DNA of 64,000 bases from Eubacteriaceae bacterium (GTDB taxonomy: Bacteria > Bacillota > Clostridia > Peptostreptococcales > Anaerovoracaceae): positions 405,140 to 469,139 of the forward strand of contig CABIXY010000003.1 in the NCBI GenBank assembly GCA_902362805.1, written 5' to 3'. Positions 59,901-64,000 of this stretch are shown here, piece by piece; the stretch's first letter is position 1, and every line of letters starts with the position of its first letter. Below the pieces are notes generated by a model. The model made no database searches. It was not told where the DNA came from and saw only the letters and a program-made list of their open reading frames with translations. Both the position numbers and the translations under genes were made by a program.

Positions 59901-60580
59901 GAAGGTGGGAAAAGAACACCTACTTTGATGTGATTTTCATCGACTGGAAGATGCCAGGCATGGATGGCATTGAAACGGCCAGAGAAATACGTAAGATTGT
60001 CGGACCAGAAGTGACGATTATTATCATGACAGCGTATGATTGGGTTTCCATCGAGCAGGAAGCCAAGAAAGCCGGCGTCAACATGCTCATCTCAAAGCCG
60101 CTGTTCAAAAAGTCTCTCACATCTACTTTCCAGAAAATCTATACGGAAAGAGAGCAGAAGCAGGAAGCGTCCAAGCCGGTGGAGTATGATTTTACGGGTA
60201 AGACGATTCTGCTAGTAGAGGATCATGTGCTCAACATAGAAGTAGCCAAACAGCTGCTGATGAACAAGGGCGCGAAGGTGGAAGTTGCTGAAAACGGCCT
60301 GGTGGCCATTGAGATGTTCGCTACTTCAGCGGTGGACTACGATGCTATCCTTATGGATATCCGCATGCCGGTCATGAACGGTTTGACGGCTGCCAGATCC
60401 ATCAGACAGCTGAAGAAGAAAAAAGCGAAGACGGTGCCGATTATCGCCATGAGTGCCAATGCCTTTGATGAGGATGTGGAGAAATCCAGAGCTGCCGGCA
60501 TGAACGCACATCTGGCAAAACCGATTGAACCGCAGCTGCTCTATGCAACACTGCAGGAATTCATATTTCCGGAAGAATAG
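56930..60580 (+). CDS. Large multi-PAS hybrid histidine kinase with two receivers
   Basis: 1216 residues, no membrane segment. After an N-terminal coiled region come several PAS-type sensor regions (roughly 45-155, 165-285, 295-420 and 560-690). HisKA follows with His712 (SRMSHEIRTPMNAIIG), HATPase (NIISNAIKFTPSGG, DTGIGI, GTGLGLAI), and two receivers with Asp1005 (IDWKMPGMDG) and Asp1143 (MDIRMPVMNG). It resembles the kinase at 31318 but has a longer sensory part. No response regulator or output domain is adjacent. ATG 56930 follows AGAGGAG. Confidence 0.9.
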   Translation: MKDLKEHNDMLSGTQSHQEEIEYLKELAKRKDKELEGIIGAAADAVGKFICNPEFTILYYTEGLANLVGTTRGRIEKEGFDSSRYIHPDDLEYVMGKTAKAIENGKPVTLTYRLKHLSGKDVWVKARVIFMEELYEDKYPIAFFVYTDITELKEANAKAEERYQSLIETYDEQLCGIIWFTISQRPVLRYMNLKSLECLGFHSKADFEEKNQWDVLSYIFEEDRDKFTSALMVLKAEGDVTSLDMRFQSSTGKIVWAVCNIMMKRAMSGTLLYYMVFTDITRQKEEELNLRAEQEKINIALENTDMLIWQYDIVEKKMQYQRNSARYFGTEDIVYNVPQSFVEAGYVHDDSINDYFKLHQAVIDGEAYAQADIHFLDEKNNDLWLRITLRRISDRGSAFNQVIGCGVNITEEKVKEERYVEELVYMSGLQSEDLLAKFRANLTRNIVVDYVGSSDVLIADDCMTYSGVIEEVASNMVAEDMKEKFREVLSIGSLMSLYYEGKNEYAIEYQRRMMNGTLCWVKTYVKIFKSPEQNDIMCFLYTYNINGSMLSQIALQAIVNTTYDYVGIIDREMNRFYCLARSEQDYLPEESDDYNASNVAFAEKYREYFPSEEEYLIVRDNAQMETVVKALEQKKVYEFNEKIWNRKKTVLHTYRLSYSYIDGEKSQILVRRADITDSILEEQKQQDLLRNALAQAEQASNAKSDFLSRMSHEIRTPMNAIIGMSALAAQCVNDPQQVADCISKVGISARFLLALINDILDMSRIESGKVVVKREKIPFEEFINGINTICYEQAEEKGIDYESILTSFTEDYYMGDAMKLQQVLINIISNAIKFTPSGGKVQMIIHQGKIRDGKARMIFTINDTGIGIKEEFMPHLFDPFEQGNDNTARYSGTGLGLAICKNLTNMMGGHISVNSIEGVGSEFTVEVDLELCEETKRISRGKTKINFAKLSALIVDDEITVCEHTKNILSDMGMKAEWVDSGERAVDIVRRRWEKNTYFDVIFIDWKMPGMDGIETAREIRKIVGPEVTIIIMTAYDWVSIEQEAKKAGVNMLISKPLFKKSLTSTFQKIYTEREQKQEASKPVEYDFTGKTILLVEDHVLNIEVAKQLLMNKGAKVEVAENGLVAIEMFATSAVDYDAILMDIRMPVMNGLTAARSIRQLKKKKAKTVPIIAMSANAFDEDVEKSRAAGMNAHLAKPIEPQLLYATLQEFIFPEE

Positions 60581-60585
60581 AACGA

Positions 60586-60617
60586 AAAAGAGAGAAACAA
60601 GTTTTCTCTCTTTTTTG
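60586..60617 (+). terminator. Terminator after the large hybrid kinase
   Basis: AAAGAGAGAAA and TTTCTCTCTTT pair around a CAAG-type loop and run into six T residues. Confidence 0.85.
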
Positions 60618-60619
60618 AT

Positions 60620-60864
60620 GCTCGCCGGCCCGGGTATCCCCTCCTATTTTTGTCGGAAAAGCGTTTTTTTGCCGAATTGGAAAAAATTTTTTAAGCAAGT
60701 GTTTGCAACGATTTCAGCGTTTTTTTGCAGAGATTCTGCTGGATTTTGGTAAGAAATGGCTGAATTTCAATACATTGGAGAGTTTTTCCAAACTTAATTT
60801 TTTTTGCACTTTTGGCAAAAAATGAACCGTTACGACATTGAAACAGCAGCCAAATAATTTATAA
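60620..60864. other. Low-complexity intergenic stretch
   Basis: Rich in T and A runs, with GCGTTTTTTTGC occurring at two places. No gene, promoter or RNA is recognised. It joins the remnant that follows. Confidence 0.4.
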
Positions 60865-61071
60865 GAGACGAAGGACAATAAAGCGTTCCTTTGGGAGCAT
60901 TTTGGCCTGACAGATGATGAAGACTATTTGGAGAAAACCTTCAGCAAATTAGAGAACTATCATCACCAGGGAATTGATCTCTGGAACAATCTCCTGGTCA
61001 GCTTTGATCAAGAGGACGGAGGACTCGACGTGGACGTGATAGATAAGATCGTGAGAGTCTTTCTGCTGTAG
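60865..61071 (+). pseudogene. 3' remnant of a lost gene
   Basis: A 68-codon stretch without a start codon reads like real protein (FLWEHFGLTDDEDYLEKTF ... VDVIDKIVRVFLL) and ends in TAG. An in-frame TAA lies directly upstream, and no ribosome binding site is present. It is best explained as the tail of a truncated gene; the family is not recognised. Confidence 0.45.
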
Positions 61072-61074
61072 AAA

Positions 61075-61097
61075 GGGGGCGCCAAGAAGGCGCCCCT
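61075..61097 (-). terminator. Terminator of the trpB-like gene
   Basis: GGGGGCGCC and GGCGCCCC pair around AAGAA; on the minus strand CCTTTC follows. Confidence 0.7.
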
Positions 61098-61107
61098 CTA
61101 ATTTCTA

Positions 61108-62484
61108 TTATACTCTTGGCAGTCCGTCAAAACCGACCTGCAGTTCTTCGTCAGTAGGGATATGATCGCTCATCTGACCGTTGTTGAACTGTTCATAGGC
61201 TTTCAGATCGAAGTAGCCGGTGCCGGTCAGACCGAAGAGAATGGTCTTTTCTTCGCCTGTTTCTTTGCATTTCAGCGCTTCGTCCATGGCTGCCTTGATA
61301 GCATGGCTGCTCTCTGGTGCAGGAAGAATGCCTTCGATTCTGGCGAAATCCTCTGCCGCCTTGAAAACCTCGGTCTGTTCCACACTGCGGGCTTCCATCA
61401 GTCCCTGATCGTATAGTTCAGAAAGAACAGAACTCATGCCGTGGTATCTGAGACCGCCGGCGTGATTGGCACTCGGAATAAAGCCGCTGCCCAGAGTGTA
61501 CATCTTGGAGAGGGGGCAGACCATGCCGGTATCACAGAAGTCGTAGGCGTATTTGCCTCTTGTGAGACTCGGACAGGAAGCAGGTTCTACGGCGATAAAA
61601 CGGTAGTCTTTTTCTCCTCGGAGTTTTTCACCCATGAATGGGGAAATCAGTCCGCCCAGGTTGGAACCGCCGCCGGCACAGCCGATGATGATGTCCGGCG
61701 TGATGCCGTATTTGTCCATGGCTGCCTTTGTCTCCAGGCCGATGATGCTCTGATGGAGCAGAACCTGTGACAGCACGCTGCCCAGCACGTATCTGTAGCC
61801 TTCACGACTGGTCGCGGCTTCTACCGCTTCGGAGATTGCACAGCCCAGGCTTCCTGTGGTGCCGGGGTGGTCGGCGAGAATTTTACGACCGATTGCTGTC
61901 GTCTCAGAAGGAGAAGGGGTGACTTTCGCGCCGTAAGTCCTCATAACTTCACGTCTGAAAGGCTTCTGCTCATAAGAGACCTTCACCATGTAGACGTCAC
62001 AATCGAGTCCCAGGTAAGCACAGGCCATGGAAAGGGCAGTACCCCATTGGCCGGCGCCAGTTTCTGTGGTTACGCCTTTGAGACCCTGCTGCTTGGCATA
62101 ATACGCCTGGGCGATAGCGGAGTTCAGTTTGTGGCTGCCGCTGGTATTGTTGCCTTCGAATTTATAGTAAATCTTTGCCGGTGTCTGCAGCCGCTCTTCC
62201 AGGCAGTATGCTCTGACCAGGGGCGCAGGACGGTACATCTTGTAGAAATCCTGAATTTCCTGTGGAATATCGAAATAGGCCGTGGTGTCGTCCAGTTCCT
62301 GTTTTACCAGTTCGTCGCAGAAGACGCTGCGCAGTTCGTCAAAGGTCATCGGTTCCAGCGTGCCTGGATTGAGCAGGGGCGCCGGCTTTTTTTTCATGTC
62401 TGCCCGCACGTTGTAATACTGGGTCGGCATTTCATGTTCCTCGAGATAGATTTTGTAAGGGATTTTTTTTGTTTCATTGTTCAT
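61108..62484 (-). CDS. trpB: TrpB2-type tryptophan synthase beta subunit
   Basis: 458 residues of the TrpB2 class of PLP enzymes. The PLP lysine is Lys119 in NNTSGSHKLNSAIA, the phosphate loop is CAGGGSNLGG, and the GAGQWGTALSMA block is intact. The long N-terminus and inserts separate it from TrpB1. TrpB2 condenses indole and serine, often without TrpA; here no trpA or other trp gene is adjacent, so it may salvage free indole. A Trp-specific T-box leader precedes it. ATG 62484 follows AAAGGAGC. Confidence 0.9.
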   Translation of the reverse strand: MNNETKKIPYKIYLEEHEMPTQYYNVRADMKKKPAPLLNPGTLEPMTFDELRSVFCDELVKQELDDTTAYFDIPQEIQDFYKMYRPAPLVRAYCLEERLQTPAKIYYKFEGNNTSGSHKLNSAIAQAYYAKQQGLKGVTTETGAGQWGTALSMACAYLGLDCDVYMVKVSYEQKPFRREVMRTYGAKVTPSPSETTAIGRKILADHPGTTGSLGCAISEAVEAATSREGYRYVLGSVLSQVLLHQSIIGLETKAAMDKYGITPDIIIGCAGGGSNLGGLISPFMGEKLRGEKDYRFIAVEPASCPSLTRGKYAYDFCDTGMVCPLSKMYTLGSGFIPSANHAGGLRYHGMSSVLSELYDQGLMEARSVEQTEVFKAAEDFARIEGILPAPESSHAIKAAMDEALKCKETGEEKTILFGLTGTGYFDLKAYEQFNNGQMSDHIPTDEELQVGFDGLPRV

Positions 62485-62499
62485 TTTGATGTGCTCCTT

Positions 62500-62616
62500 T
62501 CATTTTACGCGGACAGGAGCAAATTCGTCGTAAATTCCTGCCAGATCAGAGATTTGGGGAATTCTGACGGCTAAGGTCTTCCCATCAATTTCTTTCAGAA
62601 ATTGGAGCAAGACCAT
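62500..62616 (-). CDS. 38-codon ORF between the T-box and trpB
   Basis: ATG 62616 lies immediately after the T-box terminator, and an AGGAG seven bases upstream lies in the terminator's 3' arm. It therefore becomes transcribed only on antitermination. The peptide (MVLLQFLKEIDGKTLAVRIP...) is not recognised. It ends 16 bases before trpB. It could be a small protein, a translation-coupling leader, or a gene remnant. Confidence 0.4.
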   Translation of the reverse strand: MVLLQFLKEIDGKTLAVRIPQISDLAGIYDEFAPVRVK

Positions 62617-62915
62617 TAAAAAACTCCTGTCCCAGACAAACTTCTGCTGGGACAAGAGTAATAAGTTCTCTTGCGGTGCCACCCGGCTTGGCGTAACAAA
62701 ACTACGCCCGCTCTGCGCATACTACCATATGCCGATTTTGTTAACGGAGTATCTTCTCCGGCGCCCCTACTAAAACGAATCTGTCGTTCGGTTTGCCCTC
62801 AGGAGTCCATTCGGCTCTGCCTTTCCATGCTGCAATCTCACCGCCTGCAGCTCTCTCCTATGTAAGTATCAAAGCTTACTACTCTCCCTCAAAGGTTTGT
62901 CTGTGTTATTTAATT
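62617..62915 (-). promoter_or_regulatory. Tryptophan T-box leader
   Basis: On the minus strand the leader starts with GAGGGAGAGTAGTAAGC, has a specifier region with UGG (complement of 62807-62809, within GAATGGAC), the T-box core GCCGGGTGGCACCGCAAG (62687-62670), and a terminator CTTGTCCCAG/CTGGGACAGG with six T residues (62658-62617). Uncharged tRNA-Trp should relieve termination. Confidence 0.85.
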
Positions 62916-62921
62916 TTCTCT

Positions 62922-62950
62922 ATAGTAACACGGCAGCTCAGGACTGTCAA
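62922..62950 (-). promoter_or_regulatory. Promoter of the T-box/trpB unit
   Basis: On the minus strand TTGACA (62950-62945), a 17-bp spacer and TACTAT (62927-62922). Confidence 0.75.
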
Positions 62951-63017
62951 CATAAAATTGTGAAAAAACACAATGTTTTTTATAAATGCATATGGAAACT
63001 TGACAAAAAACACAAGA

Positions 63018-63809
63018 TCAGCCCAGGCTTACGTCTAAGATCATCATGATCAGAAATCCTGCTATGAAACCCAGGGTTGCGGTCTTGTCACCTTCGCAGC
63101 CTTGTGCTTCTGGAAGCAGTTCCTGCACGACCACATAGATCATGGTGCCGGCAGCAAAAGCTAGAAGCAGAGGCATGAAGGAGGTGATGAATGTCGTCAC
63201 CACAGCTGCAAGAACACCGAAAATCGGCTCTACGATGGCGGACATACTGCCGATAAAGAAGGCCTTCTTCTTGCTCATGCCGTCTTTGATCAGGGGCAGG
63301 GCCACAGCGGTGCCTTCAGGATAGTTTTGAATGCCGATACCGAGAGCAAGGGCGGCAGCACCAGAAAACAGCGCGGGGTTGGATGTATCTGACATAGCCA
63401 GAGAAAAAGCAAGGCCAACGGCCATTCCCTCCGGGATGTTGTGTATCGTGATGGCCATCACCAGCATCAGTGTACTCTGTTTCAGCTTGGTTTGCTGGCC
63501 TGACTGCAGTCTTCTCATATACTGCTTCTTTAAAATCGCGTCGGCGAAAAGCAGCAGGATGACGCCCAGCAGGAATCCGCCAGTCATAACCAGCCAGCTG
63601 ATCTGGCCGTTCTCTTCGGCTCTATCTATTCCTGGAAGCAGCAGGGACCAGACGGAGGCAGCAATCATGACGCCGCCGGCAAACCCGAGAAAGATACACT
63701 GGAAAGTATTGCTGACTTCTTTTTTTACCCAAAAAACATTTAAGGCACCCAGAGTGGTTACCGAGAAGGTAAACAGGGTGCCAATCAATGCCCATGTTAT
63801 TCCATTCAT
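63018..63809 (-). CDS. ZIP-family divalent metal transporter
   Basis: 263 residues with about eight membrane helices. The metal-binding helices are visible as ITIHNIPEGMAVGLAFS and GIGIQNYPEGTAVALPL, the two signature segments of the ZIP family. It imports zinc, iron or manganese. Transcription runs towards the T-box unit. The cytoplasmic loop is short and lacks a His-rich tract. Confidence 0.9.
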   Translation of the reverse strand: MNGITWALIGTLFTFSVTTLGALNVFWVKKEVSNTFQCIFLGFAGGVMIAASVWSLLLPGIDRAEENGQISWLVMTGGFLLGVILLLFADAILKKQYMRRLQSGQQTKLKQSTLMLVMAITIHNIPEGMAVGLAFSLAMSDTSNPALFSGAAALALGIGIQNYPEGTAVALPLIKDGMSKKKAFFIGSMSAIVEPIFGVLAAVVTTFITSFMPLLLAFAAGTMIYVVVQELLPEAQGCEGDKTATLGFIAGFLIMMILDVSLG

Positions 63810-63869
63810 ATCAATTTATCATCTCCTTTGATATATCAATATGAATATCCTGAAATATTGTGCATATAT

Positions 63870-64000
63870 TTATCTAATTTGACCATTTCCAGAAATCACA
63901 TATTTGTAAGAGACAAGCTGGTTTACGCCCATAGGTCCTCTGGCGTGGAGTTTCTGAGTGGAAATGCCGATTTCTGCGCCTAGTCCCAGTTCGCCGCCGT
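63870..64000 (-). CDS. proA: Glutamate-5-semialdehyde dehydrogenase, C-terminal end (partial)
   Basis: The last 42 or so codons of a minus-strand gene that runs off the right edge. The tail [20 protein letters not shown] followed by a short [17 protein letters not shown] end is characteristic of ProA (gamma-glutamyl phosphate reductase), which makes glutamate semialdehyde for proline synthesis. The rest is outside the window. Confidence 0.88.
   Translation of the reverse strand, partial: GGELGLGAEIGISTQKLHARGPMGVNQLVSYKYVISGNGQIR

Overview
The window looks like a chromosomal segment of an anaerobic, amino-acid- and peptide-fermenting member of Clostridia (Bacillota). The reasons are strong AGGAGG ribosome binding sites, TTGACA/TATAAT promoters, a T-box leader, an anaerobic sulfite reductase operon (asrABC), ferredoxin-linked flavoproteins and many MerR, GntR and Crp/Fnr regulators with Gram-positive-type terminators. 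No genus can be assigned from the sequence alone. Functional calls rest on motifs read by eye; no database search was run.

Left part (1-6.1 kb): a zeta-toxin-like kinase, a membrane metallophosphoesterase, a CynX-type MFS carrier, and a four-gene operon (double carboxymuconolactone decarboxylase, DUF362 protein, cupin, MerR regulator). The phosphoesterase and the operon each have a 19-bp-spacer promoter with the same dyad, so the MerR protein probably controls both.

6.1-26.2 kb is a peptide and amino-acid utilisation region. It holds a nitrilase-family amidase, two paralogous GntR/FCD repressors, two paralogous FAD flavoprotein + 2[4Fe-4S] ferredoxin pairs, a complete peptide ABC importer (binding protein, two permeases, two ATPases), and five metallopeptidases (M29 twice, M42, M32, M20). 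A palindrome, ATTTTGCAAAAT, recurs at the control regions of the regulators, the flavoproteins and the transporter and is the likely GntR operator.

26-34 kb: a DapF-like epimerase; a MutS2-like ATPase that keeps the KOW-like domain but lacks the Smr nuclease, behind a leader with two tiny ORFs, an intrinsic terminator and competing stems (an attenuator); a GntR-type regulator broken by a frameshift at an A7 run; and an orphan hybrid histidine kinase.

34.4-38.5 kb is the most novel-looking part: a three-gene operon of unknown function encoding a transglutaminase/cysteine-protease-like protein (C264-H318-D335), an unrecognised protein, and a protein ending in a Hint (intein/hedgehog-type self-splicing or self-cleaving) domain. 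dinD, a triplicated tRNA-associated repeat and tRNA-Ala(CGC) follow.

40.8-52.4 kb: a BtrH-like protein, a drug-binding MerR regulator, tRNA-Ser(CGA), a YtaF/MntP-family membrane protein, a TIGR04076 protein, a Crp/Fnr regulator, a hydrosulfide/FNT channel with asrABC, a putative nuclease, and an HD-hydrolase + hydantoinase/oxoprolinase operon. Three TGTTGC-N4-GCAACA sites, each about 41 bp upstream of a predicted start point, tie the Crp/Fnr regulator to itself, to asr and to the hydantoinase operon.

52.4-64 kb: an ArsR-like regulator behind a triplicated promoter-bearing repeat, an ABC exporter, a GNAT acetyltransferase, TrmO, a 1216-residue hybrid histidine kinase, a gene remnant, a TrpB2-type tryptophan synthase beta under a Trp T-box with a 38-codon ORF in between, a ZIP metal transporter, and the 3' end of proA at the right edge.
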